In this document: in pieces, positions 34,507 to 47,833 of the stretch | How the letters are laid out: every line of letters begins with the position of its first letter | Numbering within the stretch: position 1 is the stretch's first letter | NCBI GenBank assembly: GCA_030512335.1 | Contig: JAULSU010000001.1 | Location: forward strand, 4,464,001-4,528,000 | Source: Immersiella caudata | Lineage: Eukaryota; Ascomycota; Sordariomycetes; Sordariales; Lasiosphaeriaceae | DNA: 64,000 nt | Direction: 5' to 3' | Made by a program: the position numbers and the translations under genes | Notes under the pieces: model-generated | What the model was told of the DNA's origin: nothing | The model's input: only the letters and a program-made list of their open reading frames with translations | Databases searched by the model: none

Positions 34507-35754
34507 CTACCGCCACTGGTCTGCAAAGGTGGTCAGCACGAACCCAGCAGCTCCGAGCCCAAGAAACCCCGGCAGTGGTTTTTGCCAGATCTGAAGCGGC
34601 TGTCCGAGCTGCGGCAGCTTCCTCCACAGCAAGGCGCCCACCATCAAGGCCACGCCCATCCCCGCCATCTGCCAAAGCTCACCGCTCCCCTCCTGTAACG
34701 CATCAACCCTCCCTGTGACTTTGAGCTTCCTCCTAGCCCACCACCTCCGCCACGGCTCCCCAAACCCGGGAATATCTCCCATCAATCCATTTACAAATCT
34801 CCCCCCAACACTCACCACCGTCTCCTCCGCCATCCTCTCTCTCCACGGCAACCCCTCCACCCCGGTCCCAAACCACTCCTCCCTCCCCCAATCCACAAAT
34901 TCCCCCAACCTCGTGTACTTCCCCCTAACCGTCTCTACCAACCACCCCCTCGGCACCTCCGGTACCACCATCAACGCCAAGTATGCCCAAACCAAACACC
35001 TCACCCCCGCTTCCACCCCCTCCCCTTTCCAATCAACCTCTCCCAATACATCCAACACCTCTTTGGCCAACCCCTCCAACCTAATCCTCGCCCTCTGCTC
35101 CGGCACCATCGCCCCTCCCACCCCCCTTCCCTTGCCAATCCCCTTCGGGGCACTCATCCACCCCTGCGCTGCCGCCGCTTCCCTCTCCGCCTCCTCCTTC
35201 TCCTCCATCGCGTCTGTATCCAAACTTGACATGCCTAAATGCTCCGCCCTGCGCGACATAGCGGTGCGTATGGCGGGTGGCTCGGTCCAGCCTAGGGGGA
35301 AGGGAAGAATCTTGCTGTAGGCGGGGCGGACGGTGGAAGACCAGTTGGCGGAGGAGACGTAGAGGGAGAGCGCGAGGAGGGGGGCGGCGTGGGAGGTCAG
35401 GAAGGCGGTGTAGGCGGTTGTGGTTGCGGCAGCGGAGCGGGAGGGTGGTTTCGGAGGTGGATAGAGAGAGGTGAAGTGAGACATTATGGACGAGTAACCG
35501 GAGTGGTGGGTTTTGGTTGTGGGGTTGTAGAGGGTTGGGAGCTGATCTGGGGAAATGTCAGTTGCCTCGAGTTCTGTAGGAATAGAGGGAGGAAGGAGGT
35601 ACGTACGTGTTGGTACAGCGGATGGACTGCTTTGGATGAGCTGGTATTGGTTGCGAGGGAGTGTTTGGGTGATCAAGGCGGTGGCGGCCAGGGACTCGGG
35701 GTCTATGGAGGGAAGGCCGAAGGCCGGGCCCCAGACGTGAAGCTCCAGCACCAT
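34507..35754 (-). CDS. SAM37: Mitochondrial outer membrane SAM complex subunit Sam37 (metaxin family)
   Basis: Minus-strand exons 35607-35754 and 34507-35546 give 395 aa; the 60-bp intron (donor GTACGT, branch CAACTGAC, acceptor CCCCAG) has a length divisible by three and no stop, so read-through would also stay in frame. The N-terminus MVLELHVWGPAFGLPSIDPE is the signature of the Tom37/metaxin GST-like domain, and HSGYSSIMSHF follows. The middle is Glu/Ala-rich, then LVWAYLALMVVPEVPRGWL and a GST-C-like helical region. Two hydrophobic stretches near the end (GVALMVGALLWRKL and LPGFLGLGAAGFVL) are the likely membrane anchor. The product should work with Sam50 and Sam35 to insert beta-barrel proteins into the outer membrane. 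Confidence 0.85.
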   Translation of the reverse strand: MVLELHVWGPAFGLPSIDPESLAATALITQTLPRNQYQLIQSSPSAVPTRTYLLPPSIPTELEATDISPDQLPTLYNPTTKTHHSGYSSIMSHFTSLYPPPKPPSRSAAATTTAYTAFLTSHAAPLLALSLYVSSANWSSTVRPAYSKILPFPLGWTEPPAIRTAMSRRAEHLGMSSLDTDAMEEKEEAEREAAAAQGWMSAPKGIGKGRGVGGAMVPEQRARIRLEGLAKEVLDVLGEVDWKGEGVEAGVRCLVWAYLALMVVPEVPRGWLVETVRGKYTRLGEFVDWGREEWFGTGVEGLPWRERMAEETVVSVGGRFVNGLMGDIPGFGEPWRRWWARRKLKVTGRVDALQEGSGELWQMAGMGVALMVGALLWRKLPQLGQPLQIWQKPLPGFLGLGAAGFVLTTFADQWR

Positions 35755-38700
35755 TGGTTGTGCGATTGGCTTTGAGGGTTGCGCAGGTGATAATAAGAGT
35801 CTGTTTAGAATGGCTCAAGCGATGCGCTGGGGGTGGCTTGGCCGTTGAAATTATTGTTGGAGTGGACAACTACAGCTACGTCGCATCATTGCTCAAAAAT
35901 CAACTCCAACGCAACACGCTGCGCGGCGTGTCGTCAAACTTCGGTGCACGAGTCCACGTGGCGATAAGGCGCCCCACTTATCGCGCTGCAACCACTTCAT
36001 CCCATCAATCAACACGCTGCTGCTGCGGAAACGTGTGTGAGCCGACGCAATGCGCCGCTGACGTGGGGGAATCGGGTGTCGGCAACTGAGCAAGTGGATT
36101 CCCTTTCTTTTGTTGCGACGCTGCCAAGGGCTTGTTTCGCGGTGCTATGTATTCTGTCGGCAGCTCGTACGATTCTTGCAAACGAAAAGAATCAGAAAGA
36201 TCAAGCGATGAGGAGATATCAAGGGCGCTACGGCTCGGTACGGATGCCAAAGTACCTTGCACCGTGCCGCATCCGTATTCGCCCACATATTTGCGTCGCA
36301 TAGCAGAGAGAGACGCTGTGTTCCCCGCGCCCAGGGCAGCCGAGGCAAACGGAGAAGGAGGATTGCAACGGTAACACGAGGGGTGTCCCATGACGCTGCC
36401 CTAATATTGCTTGCAGTGATTGCTCACCTTTGCTGGCAAAGCGTTGGCAAGCAATCTCCAAGTATTACCGGGGCCGGGGGAGGAGGTAGTTGCCGTTTGA
36501 TCTGGCCTGGACACGAGGACTTGGGACTCTAAATGGCGACAGTCGACGCGAGATCGCCGACTTGGCCGCCGGTCCGCCAGAGAGGAGTGACTTGACAGCT
36601 TTGACACGAACCGGGGTGGCTGGCGGCTCAGCTTGGGGGACGGTCCGTTCAGAGCTAACGCTATTCGCGTTGAGGTGGTTCGCATCTCGGCTGTTTGACA
36701 ATTCGGCGGGATGCTGCGTCGGTGTCGAACTGAGTCGTTCTGTGCCCGAATCGTCTGATCGAATCCGGACATGGCTGCAGTGCGACGGGTTCCATGCCTT
36801 TGGCTTGATGTTCATCTTGACCCTCGACTGACTCTCCGAGACGGTCACACCTCGGTGGAGTTTGCAGTGTGACATTTGCTTCAGAACACCCCGCTGCAGA
36901 TCTAGCGAGCATGCGAGTGATCGCGTATCTTGTGTTTCAACAGGGATGCTGCACACTGAACATTGAGACGGACAATATCTTGTTTTGAAAGCAATCTCAA
37001 TATATGATCGACTTGATATTAAAAAGTTTGTAAAAGCCATAGGAATTCTAGCAGCTCTCTCCCGTCATCCCACGCCTTGAAATTCCTAATCGGGTTTCCC
37101 GAGACCTCCCGCTATCCCTTCTCATTCCCGTCTACGGCGCGGCAGACTGTATCGGCGACGATGGTATCTTTCTGTTGCGCCGGTCCCAAATGCTCTGATA
37201 ATAGTACAATGAGGTCCTTTCCATAGTTCCCAGATGATCATGTATCCCGTCTGCGTCGTTATGACTCGAGATATGAGAGAGGAAATAGTCGATTAAAAAC
37301 TCCGTATCCGTGATAGTACAGGGTGGCTGCGTGTGCGATTGCGGTGCGCGCCGAGGTCGAACAGAAGGATCGTAAGATGGAAGTCGACGTCCGAGCCAGC
37401 TCTTGGGCGCATCATGGCAGATGTGGGGGCGATGTGATGCAGGCAAATAGTGACCAAAGGTCCGGTGTTACCGCATACTGGCGCGTGGTTACGGTGTCGG
37501 TTTAGCCCCCATTCGGTGTGATGCTTTGCCTGCGAAGAGGCTGAGGGTGAGGGGCTGCTCTGGGCGTGCAGCTGTGGGGGTTGTTGGCATGCAAAAGCGA
37601 TATGGCGTGCAGCTCGTGTGAAGGCGCGCCGGAAACCGACTTGGGAATTCCATGCGACCAGCACGGATTGCTACCTCGCATCTACAGCGAATAAGTGTTG
37701 ACCTGGATGATCCATGGACGGCAAGAGTAGAGCCTGGCGACACAATGACGGCATGAGACGTTGGTTATTGATCGATGGTCTTGCCTGCTTCCTTTACCCA
37801 CGCTTGGGCAGAGGGGGCAGAGGCCGGCTCGGCGGAGGGCCGGGGCAGGGAGGAAGTTGCGAAGGACGTTGAGAAGGCATCGTGTTGTATGCGTGGTGAG
37901 CCAGCTTGAAGGTTGGGGGTGAGCTTGGAGAAGACGAGATGATGGTGCGGTGCGAAGGCCTAGTAACGACGTTGTTGGTTGTCGAAGGTATATATTTTGA
38001 GTGGGTGCGGGGAGCAGTTGATGTGGTGCTCTGATGATGGTCCGATGCGTTTGATTCTGATCTGATGATGGGTTCAGTGGTCGGGCAACGGGGAGAAGGA
38101 GGAAGGCTACGGCTGCCTTATGTAGGTAGCCGACGGACTGACAACTTCGAGATTGCTCTTATAAGCCGGGGAAGGATAAGGCAGGGCTGTGGGCAGTTGT
38201 GAGCGAGCGCTCGCGGTGTGGGGCTTAGAGCTGGGCGACGCATGGATGACTGCATGTAGGGGGTACCACACAGGGGGGGTCGTGTACATACGGCGTAGCC
38301 AGCTGGCAGCCTGAAATTGCTGCGCGGGATTCACGGATAAAGTCGCGGCAACTAGGTGACCAAGTATCGGAACAAGGGGGTAAGTCCCAAGTTGCGGTGA
38401 CGCAGCCATACTTGGCGATGACTTTAACTCCTGGTCTGGAGTTCCCACTTGCGCAAGAAATGAAACACAGCAGGCGCACAAGGGTCCCCTGCCATTAATA
38501 CCGCCTGCCCCTGGCCGTCGACACCCGATTTGTACTGTACTTTGCCAGCTGCGTTGCGGTACGGCGCCGCTGCTCACAGCGCTCTGCCCCACCACGTCGA
38601 CGCCCGAAGTTTGGAAATAGACCGCCTGAAAAAGAGGCGGGACAGGCCACACCTAGGCATGGCGGCCAAAGTGGCTGCCCGGCGGACTAACGTGGAGACT

Positions 38701-41700
38701 GCCAGCTGGCTTCCGCATCTTCAACAAGGCGGTCTGCGACAGGCCGAAGGCGTCAAGGTTTACATCGCTGCTCGGGCCGGCGGTTGGATAAGTGCTCCTG
38801 GCCGTCCAGGGGAGGAAGGTGCACCTTGGATGGATCTGGGCCAGCGAGCACGACGGAAGCGCCCGTATCCTGGCAGTTCCAGGAGGGTTTCTGAGGTGGT
38901 CACCAGATGGATGGTATGGAGCTGGGAACGAGAATGCTGCGTCGCCGAGAAGGGCATCGCACAGCAAGCTGAAGCGGATCCATTGGAAATGCAAAATGCG
39001 AATTTTAGCACCCGACACCCGCAACGGGGCAGCTCGGCCATGCTTCCCTGGGCCTGCGTCGAAGCCTCGTGGAAGGTCCGAGGGCTCCACCCGCTAATTT
39101 CAACAAAGAACGGATCCGTATTTGAGCGGCGGGGCGAGAAAAAATTTCCACTACAGTGCCCGCTAATTTCTTGTTCCAGGGCTTCCCCCAGGGGACGCAA
39201 GCCCCTGTCAGGAGCTCATTTCAGCGCGCTAATGCCTGAAAGCTTCTGGCCTCAGGAGCCGAGTCCGCTGATACGCGCGCAAACTGACGCGGGGAGAAAG
39301 GGGCGCGCACAAACCCGTCCGACCAAGCAAAACAACCAAAAAAAAAAAAAAAAACCAATTCCCATCTGAGACTGCTGCGCAAGCCTTTCAATTTCGATTT
39401 TAACTTTGCGCTGCTGTTTGGGAGGCGCGCTGAAACAACCTTCGGTAGGAAACACCCAGACTTGAAAGAATAACCTTTGGTGCCGAGACAATGGCGGCGG
39501 ATGTCTAGATCAGGGGCGTCCTCCATCTGGCAAATCCGTATGCAGGCCGGTCAGCTGGTCGTTACTGTGACCCTTCTTCGGCGTGCCTCCCTGCCCTGCT
39601 CGTATCTCACCTGCTGGCATGGTGGTGTAGTGGTTGGTGATATCCAAACTGAGGTGGGCACCCGTTTGTCGCTCGCACTCTCGCGCACGTAATGCCGGCA
39701 GGCAGATGGTAATCTACTGCGTAGTGCATCATGTCTCCCCGCAGCGTCCTCCGTTGGAGGGAGCTTAGAGTAATCAGTCTGCACGGTGTTTGTGGTTTGT
39801 GATAGCTCACAACCAGCATCCATGGCAGGCACGACGGTCAAGTGGCGAGTCCGATCAGCACCATTGTTGGCGCTGGCATTATTCATTTGTTCCACAACCT
39901 CAACTCAACTTTCTCAATTGTGCCAGACAAGCGCCGCTGCCATTTCGCGGGGTTCCTCCGCAGTTTGAATTGCTTTTTGCGGCCCAAAGTGGAAAGCATT
40001 CACACCCAAGCCCCAAGATCGGGCCAAGACGACAGGGGTCTTAGCACGCCGGCCTCTTCAGCTCCGCGGGGTTCGCCCGACAGCACGGCGATGCCGAGAG
40101 CTTCATTCTTTGCTCCGAACGGCGGCATATACGCTATGAGACAAGTTGATATCTCGAGTGCGAACTCAATCGTTCAAGCGTTACTCAGCACTCCTTTTGG
40201 ACTCTATCCGAATAGCTGACATGGAGGAGCGGAACGGGAATAACGACCGTGACAAACGCACCGCGTTTCCCGTCCGTGGGATGCCAACCACTTCGCCGGC
40301 TCGCCATCCAGGGACAGCTTGATGGCGCCCGCCTCTGTTGGGTCACCACTTGGGGGTACAGTGATACCTGAGACCACCTCTTCCTCGGTGTGGTGTGTTG
40401 ACGTCTTCAACTAATCCCCACGCATCGCAAGGCTATCATCTTCCCCGCACTGCACCCACCAGAACAAGATAGATTGGCTGAGGTCAGACGACCCCGTGAA
40501 GCAAAGTCGGTGTGTGAGCAATGTCGGAGATGAATTCACTCACTGCCCAATGCCCAATGCCCCACCGCACGACCACGTCTCTACAACCGCACCGTCGCAA
40601 CAGCCAAATCGCATGAGTCACAAACGCGGTGAACTCTCTCTCTCTCTCTCTCTCTCCAACGCGGGGTCGGGAGCTGGCGCGTCGCCCTAGCACTTCACCG
40701 CGCGCCGGAATCCAAACATCCAACCGCCCGAACATCCGCATGTGTCTGGCTTACATCACCAGGAGACCAGGTATTATGCTCGGCACTCCGTTTCATCAGA
40801 GAGCTCCAGCGCCGCCGCACAACCTGGAAGCGTTGCAGCATTTGAGACACTGGTTGGGTGGCCTGATCAACAAAGCGCCATAACGTCAACATCCACATCA
40901 CTGGCTGGACGGCAAGGTTCCTGCATGGGTCGCCATCGATGCCGTCGTTTACCCGAATCCCGTCGCTGAAGAGCGCTGACAACAGTCGGGGCATGGTGAG
41001 CAGTCGACCCGTATCGCGCACTCTAGACGCGATCGGTGAGCCAGGGCGCTGTCGAGCCGCTGCCCGGCCAGCCACTAGGCGCTTAGGGGCCGCTTACCAC
41101 CTCGCTTGAGGCTTCAGCGCATCACATCACCGATGGCACAGACCTCATGAACCGCGTGAGCGCTTGTGGGTTCTGATCTCTCCAGCGGCTACCCAAAAAC
41201 CAAAAGTGCCTGCGGATATAGGGGTCGCTTGTCAATACTACAGCTCGGAGCCATATCCTCGACGGCGTCTTCTGGGTATTTTGGGTGTCCACATCTCGGC
41301 AGTGCGGGCATATGGACAGGGGCGTGATAAAGCATTGCACAAACAGCTTGTGCAGATGGAAACGAAACACCCGTTGAAGCCACGCGGCTCGGTGTTCCCA
41401 CTATTGCTCGGGACCTTGATGTGTTGCAGAACATTTGTCGCAAAAGATGAACAGCGCCCGTTTCCTGGCCGCCCTATGCTTCCTACAACAAGCCGCGGGA
41501 TACTTGCTCATCCTTCGGATGCAGTTCCCGTTCAGAGCTGGAGAGGGTGGTCAGATCCGCGGGCGGCCCCTTTTGCGCTCGAGGGGCGCAGCTACGGATG
41601 CCGTTTCTGTCCACGAAGGCTGCTGCGTTGTCATTGCAAACGCTTCCTTATCGCTCATTTCTTGACAGATGCGGCTGCTGACGAGGGCGCTTTTCAGCAG

Positions 41701-44700
41701 CGTGCCAGATTCACCTCTCCACTGTGGCGTGGGACGTGGCAGCCATGTCATCACCAACATGCACCCCATGCTGGGCTCTGCTGCCAGCGACCCAGCAGTC
41801 TGGAACCCGCCACAGCGACGCCCCCAAGACGCTCCGTGAAGCGCTCCACTGTGCCCAGACCAAGCAGCTAGGGCGCGAATGGCCTGGGACCGCCGACGAC
41901 ACATGCGAATGCGAACTTGAACATGGTTCCCCATCAGCAGCTCTGGTGTTCGGCCTGGTACCGGTACATCGCTCCGTTCACCGCCACAGTGATCTTCCGA
42001 AATCCTCCACATCAAGTTCGGTACTTTTCCGTTACCAATTTCCTTTCTTGCCTCCATCCAGGGATGGGCCTGCTGCTGGTGTTGGTTCGCCTGATGTAAG
42101 AATTGGAGTATCTACAACCCCCGAAGCGGTTCGTTCATTGGACAGCTCACGTTGCAGCGACCGTCATCTGACACGTAGCTCCGCCAAATGCCACTTCCTC
42201 TCACCCAGCGAAGGAACACGGCAGCATCGGTTGCGTCACAGGCACTCGTGCGGTACGACAGCGGGCCGATTTGGTTTCTAGAAACCAGGGAAGCCTGTGG
42301 TCCGCCTTCTCAAGAGTCTCCACAAGCACACCGCCGGTTCAACACGGCCGCTGGACCGCTTTGACGGCTTGGCCTGTGTCTCCGGACGCTCGCTAGGCAT
42401 TTCGATGAACGGGCACGACGTTTCAGTTGGGATGAGAAGTGGTCTGCTGACGTCCTGCTAGAGTTCGTGTGGGATAGCAGTTCACGGGCACCGCCGCCCT
42501 GTCCTCGTTGTGTGCGCCAGGAGGTCTCGAGGCGCTGATAAGAAATGTGACAGGTCTTTCATGTTCCCACGCATTCGGCGGCATATCTCCGAGAGGATGC
42601 GTGGGAGTCATAAATGTCTCGTCTAGGAAACCAGCGGCCAAGCAACCAGCTGTGCTATGCCACGTTCGTGGGGCCTGGTCGGGATGCCTGTCAGTGTCGT
42701 CCTGCACGTTAGGCAGCCCTACGGCATCGTCGGGAACCTCAAAGTCCTCCCAGCCACCAATCCTTTTCCAAACAAATTGCGCACCTCAGCCATACCACAT
42801 GCAGTCAGCTCGCGCACAGGCAATGTCCAAACGGTCGCTATCGCTTGTCTCGGACTCGACTGTCGCCCAGTCCCCATTATGAACTCGGTGCTTGCCAACA
42901 ATGTGCCGAGCTCGGTTTGACTACCGCCATTCCACGTGTAAATTACAAATTGATGGAACCTGGCTCAGCCTGGGAACTGTCAGATCGGCATCTCGAGGTT
43001 CTCGGCAGCTGGCCTCGCCATATTCGCCACGCTTCCCAACGCCTCACTCAGGGGCAGCCATTTCGGCAGCGTCGAAACATACAGCCGCAGAATGAAAAGT
43101 TGCAACAGAGGTCTGGATTACTGTGCATGTTGCCTCTCGGCCCTGCTGTCCGAAGTATTGACAGAATTCGGCCCCTCGCCGGAAGGACTGTGGCTTGCAC
43201 CAGAATTTCATCGGATTGTGGCCAATGAGAAGTCGACAAAGCCCCTGACAGGATATCTTGAAACGCCACGTTCGCCCAGGGCGTCGATTTCAGCACGCCT
43301 TTTCAGAGCCGAGGGTGTCCAGTGGTCCCAGCCATCCTGACGACCCACGCCGCGAACCAAACGAGAGGTGCCAGAACCCCTGCCACCACGTGGGAAATTG
43401 AGGTCGATGGCGTGGTAGGGGGTCACCCCTGGCGATCTTGCTCGGTCGCCGCTGCGAATCGCTACAAGTCCACGTTGCTCTCTGTGTCCGCCTCCGGTCC
43501 GTGGGGCCTCCAAAGGCTGCATTCCCGACTTTGGAAATTTGAGGATGAGGCTCACTTGGCTCACCGCTTCTGCGTTTCTCGGTTCCAGTTCCAGCTGGGT
43601 CGATGCAGGAGCAGGGGAAGCAAGGGGGTCGTGTTCGCTCGGACGCATGATGAGTCTGGCCGAAGCTGGGACAGCTTCAATTCATTGGTGTTTTTTTTTC
43701 CGTGGCTACGGGGTTCGGCCGGGCGGGTCGTGTTCGGCAGCGTTCATCTCATCCTCATCCTGCCGAGGCTCTAACGCTGCAAGAGGAAAATGATGTTGGG
43801 AGTTGACGATGGAAATTTTAGACCCCTGGCCGCCCCTGCCAGGTGTCAACATCAGCCCTGCCCTGAGAAAACGGGAAGAATAGGGGTGCAGTGGACGCAT
43901 GATAGTCAATGAAATCCCGGCCTGTCAGCACTGCCAGATCCCAGGAGGGAGGCCCACATCGTGGCCTCAAAATCGTTGGGAAGATTGGAGAACTCCACGA
44001 CGCGTTGGACGCGCATCATTGGAAATTGGATACGGATCTGTACCCAGGTTTTTTTTTTGGTTTTTTTGTTGCGCACGCATTCTTTTTTTCTCTTCTTCTT
44101 CTTCTCTCGCTCTTCTGGATTGTGGTGGGTTAGGCCCACCTCACCAGCTCAGTACGCACCTGGAGATGGGCGGGAGGTCCGGCGTTTGAGCGTGATGGAT
44201 GCCACGCGTCATGAACCGGAGTCGGAGGCAAGGAAGGCCGAGTGAGATGTTCTCGTTGTTTCTGAGGTGAAGTGCACACCTTCAGCTGTGGACCTGCAGA
44301 CACCATTGGCGATACTCTCCAAAGGAGCAATTCACCCGAACAGATCATGCCGAATCGACCGGAGCTGTCGGTAAGTGTACTATTGACTTTATTTCTGGAA
44401 AAAGCCAAGACAAAACCCTACCTAACCCTGTTTTTTCATTTAGGTCGCGACAGGGGAGGTTTCCATTATTGACGACAAAGTTGGTGCTCGCACTGCCCTC
44501 CGCCAATGGGAAAACAAGTTCAGAGGCTGTGGGGGTTCCCATTCCTGTGTGAATCGCTTGGAATGGGGCCCCTCGCTGGGTTTTCCCTTCTGGCTGCCTT
44601 GCTGAGAAGATGGATGCAGAACTCCCGGAGAGAAGTCCCGCAAGTACAGTACATCGTTGCTGGACATTGGATACTCCCAGCCCACATCCCGCACACATGC

Positions 44701-46527
44701 TGCCGCGAGGGTGGTATACAGTTGGGTGTTTTTTTTTTCCTACTTTTTTTTTCTTCTCCCGCGGCATGCGGTCGCACGGATTGCGTGCATCGCATAGGGC
44801 AGAAGGAGGAAAGTGGGACACCACTATAAACTACCACGCGGAGGGAGGGGTGGCTGTGTTGCATTTGTCTATACACTTGGTATGGGGGCATATTAATCCA
44901 CGCAGGCTATAGTTGATCCTATTCTTGGGGGTGTCCCGTCCCTGATGAGTGGTGACCCCCATCTAAGCGCCGGAAGAGCGCGCAAAACACTCTCTGCTGC
45001 ATTATGGCCCTTCCCGCCGCCGCCGTTCCTTTCTCAGAGATGGGACGATGCTGTGCTGCCGTAAATCATGGGTCAGGCGTATTTCGCTTTGCTGGGTATA
45101 TGCTCGTTGGCGGCGTGAAACACTATGGGCAGAATGCCCGCGCGCCTCCGGCGGCAATGTGAAAAAGGCGGGACTCAACAGCGACTAGGTAAGTGACCCG
45201 CGCAAGTCATTTCGGTTCAGATGCAGGAGAACAGCGAAATCCTGCTTTTTTGGTGCCTACGTCGTCAACCTCAAACACAGATCGCGATCAGCGATCACAA
45301 GGCCCGCGCGACTGGGTTTCCGACTTCCGGCCCGGGATGAGATGGCCGTGGCGTCAGGACGGGAGGTTCAAGAAACGGAAAACACCCTTCATGAAAAGGA
45401 CAGTAGAGATGTGCTCTAATCTTTGGAGAATGCGCTCGCAACACTGCATCACATGCAAGAAGAGTGTTTTGATTGGGAAAAACGCTCCGCTCCGCAGCTT
45501 GCATTGTAATGTGGATTGCCTCGTGGCCTTCGTACAACTGTCCCTGGGCCGCCGATGGGGTCCTGCTGCACAACAGTTTTTTGCCCAATTCATCGACACC
45601 CGATGATGGCGTCGGCGATGGCGCAGTTCGGCTGAAGTGCTTGTGCGGTGGAGTGACAGTGGAGTGATAGTCGAGCCAGACGTGTGACTTCCTTGGCGAG
45701 CACAAGTTTCTGGACTTACAATTTGCGCTTGGCCGAGAATCATACAGTACTGGCGACGGTCGCTCAGGCCCGCGACTGCCCGCGTGGTATTATCCCTGAG
45801 CCTGTCCTTGGAGTTGACAAATGCCGCGTAAGGTCGCGGGGACGGAGGACGTGTCCAGAGTCTCAGCTCCGAAGGCCCAGTTCGTGTATCGGGTATGACC
45901 CATGTTTGTCTATCAGGTACTAGCGCCCTTCGTTGTCTTGGATTGAGTTTCTGTCACATGGGCGGCGATTCACGGCGATTCGCGGGGAAGGTGTGATGGT
46001 TGAAGTGTGACGGGTCTGGGGTCTGTGAGGAGCCTGAGGCTGGTTGCTGGTCAGAATCGCGACGCCGTCGGTTGATCGGTGCCTTTTCTCATGTTTGTCA
46101 AAGGCGGTGATCCCCATAAGAAACGGAAAAGCATGCGAGTGGCGTGTGTTTCAGTTGACGCTGGTCTCGCTGTGGCGGGCCTAGCGGGCCAACTGGCGGG
46201 CAGGTCGCCGGTGAGGGGTGCTTCAGTGCACGGCTCGGCAGGCACGGGGCGGCCCCTCTGATCGCCGATTGGCACGCCGCGCGAGCATGTTTTCCATTCT
46301 TTGGATCAAGAAATCCATGTTGATCGAACATCCAGCCCTGACGAAATAGAGATAGCCCACAGGCACGGAGTGGTTTCCTCCATGGCATCAAGAACAACTA
46401 TCACTAGCCAATTAAACTCGTTTCTGTGCAGGGACATAACGATTCCCCATTTGTTCCTCCTGGTCAGTGTGCCCGGCCGGGGGTGCGGGAGGACATGGCC
46501 CGCTGCCTGCAACCCAGCAGGAAACCC
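35755..46527. other. 10.8-kb gene-poor stretch
   Basis: No frame here combines length, motif and splice signals. The longest (38530-39369 plus, 41164-41871 plus, 36465-37040 minus) are rich in Arg, Pro and Ser in the way chance frames of GC-rich DNA are. Simple tracts include a 17-A run at 39338-39354, a 23-nt CT run at 40634-40656, and T-runs around 44050-44070 and 44730-44750. The first ~300 bp are the promoter of the minus-strand SAM37 gene. I see no transposon protein, terminal repeat pair, tRNA or rRNA. Confidence 0.45.
40634..40656 (+). repeat. CT dinucleotide microsatellite
   Basis: An uninterrupted 23-nt CT tract, the only clear dinucleotide microsatellite that I noticed in the window. 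Confidence 0.95.
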
Positions 46528-47583
46528 TCACATCGTTTCGTCCTCGGCCGCCTCTGGTAGTTGCGTGGATGTAATCCAGTTCTCCATCATCGCCTGGCCC
46601 CCAGGCCGTCCAGTCTGGGTTTTTGCCCCGGACAGAGCTGTTGCATTGCCGCCTCTTGCTCCAGAGCCATCGCGGCGCTTGACCACCAAGCACAACACGC
46701 GCCCGTAGATCGCGAAGCCCTCGTAGGAGATGTCCATGGCCAGCTTCTTCTTGTCATCCCCTGCATCCTTGTCCGGGCCCTTTTCTTTGCGCCGCTTCGA
46801 CGGAGGCGGCCCTGCCCCTTCGTCATCGCCGCTGTCCCCCACAAAAAGCTCGCCGTCTGATGAGTCTGTGTCAATAGTTTGAAACGCCCGACCTTCGTCG
46901 TCGGAAGACTCGTGGTCATTGTCGGAGCCTCTCTCTGCTTCCACCTCTCGCCCTGTTGCATTTGAAGCCTGGCGCCGCCTCTTTGGTCGCCTGCTCGGGG
47001 AACCCTGCTCCACTTCTTGGATGTCAGGGATATCGTCCAGGTTGATAGGTTCTTGATCGTCGCTATCCTCTTCGTGAAGTACCGGTACGTCGTCGACTTC
47101 CCGTGCGCCTGCGAGCGTAACATTGTCGACTTCGATGGGGGCTTCTAACGAGTCTCCACCGGTCAGTTTGGACGAGTTTGACTTGAGCTTTGTTTGAGTC
47201 TTGTCCCGGAAGATCTTCTGCTTGTAGAGCAGAGAGTGACGGGTGTCGGTTTGGGTGAGGAAGATGGAGACCTCAAAGTCATCTGCACATGGTCAGTCTT
47301 GGAACTTGGGAACTTGGGAACTGGTCTGAATGGGAAAGTGCAAACCTTCAACAACTACATCCTTGATGCTGCGCACTTTGCCCTTCTTTCGACTTCGCTC
47401 TCGGTCCTGTTCTTCGCGCAGTTTGGGCAGCACCAAGGGACGCACACTCTCAATGACTCGAGGGAGAACCGGATCTCGTGGATTAAGCAGCCACGACTGC
47501 GCCAGACCGGGGTTGTCTAAGTAAATTCGGGTTTCCAGCACCGAGTATTTGGATATCCTCAAGTAACGGCGAATCGGCGCCAT
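46528..47583 (-). CDS. Conserved-looking acidic nuclear protein of unknown function
   Basis: Minus-strand exons 47346-47583 and 46528-47282 give 330 aa; the 63-bp intron (donor GTTTGC, branch GACTGACC, acceptor GCAG) joins VVVE-D-DFEVSIFL in phase. The N-terminal ~120 residues look like a folded domain (RRYLRISKYSVLETRIYLD, NPRDPVLPRVIESV, DFEVSIFLTQTDTRHSLL). The middle is disordered and acidic with runs of Asp/Glu/Ser and two basic patches, RRPKRRRQ and PPSKRRKEKG, that look like nuclear localisation signals. The C-terminus has YEGFAIYGRVLCLVVKRR and ends MMENWITSTQ. I believe this N- and C-terminal pattern recurs in other filamentous ascomycetes (memory, not searched), but no function is known to me. 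Divergent from the Ile-tRNA synthetase gene. Confidence 0.75.
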
Positions 47584-47833
47584 GGTGTCTATATCTTTTC
47601 AGAACTGATTGCAGCGGGTGAAAGAGGTCGCGATGAGTGAGCGAGGCGACGCCTGTCATCCAGGCGGGAAACTGTGGGGTTGTCAGCCTTGCAGCAGTGG
47701 CTTGCAGGGGGTCCAGCGGCGGGAGCTTGGCAATAGGAGCTCAAATCGAGCTTATCTTTTTTTTTTGCGACGTTGAACGCGAAAGTAGCAATTGAAATCG
47801 GGATTCAGCTCCGGCCATGAGCTGTGCGCCAAT
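47584..47833. promoter_or_regulatory. Shared divergent promoter, 250 bp
   Basis: Only 250 bp separate the start codons of the minus-strand acidic protein and the plus-strand Ile-tRNA synthetase, so both promoters and leaders must lie here. A T-run (47757-47766) is the only sequence feature I can point to; no TATA box is evident. Confidence 0.55.

Noticed and set aside
38530..39369. 279-codon open frame on the plus strand
   Set aside because: No motifs, Arg/Pro/Ser-rich chance composition, ends in a poly-A tract, no splice context.
41164..42281. Two overlapping plus-strand open frames of about 190-235 codons
   Set aside because: They overlap in different frames, contain no motifs and have no consistent codon bias.
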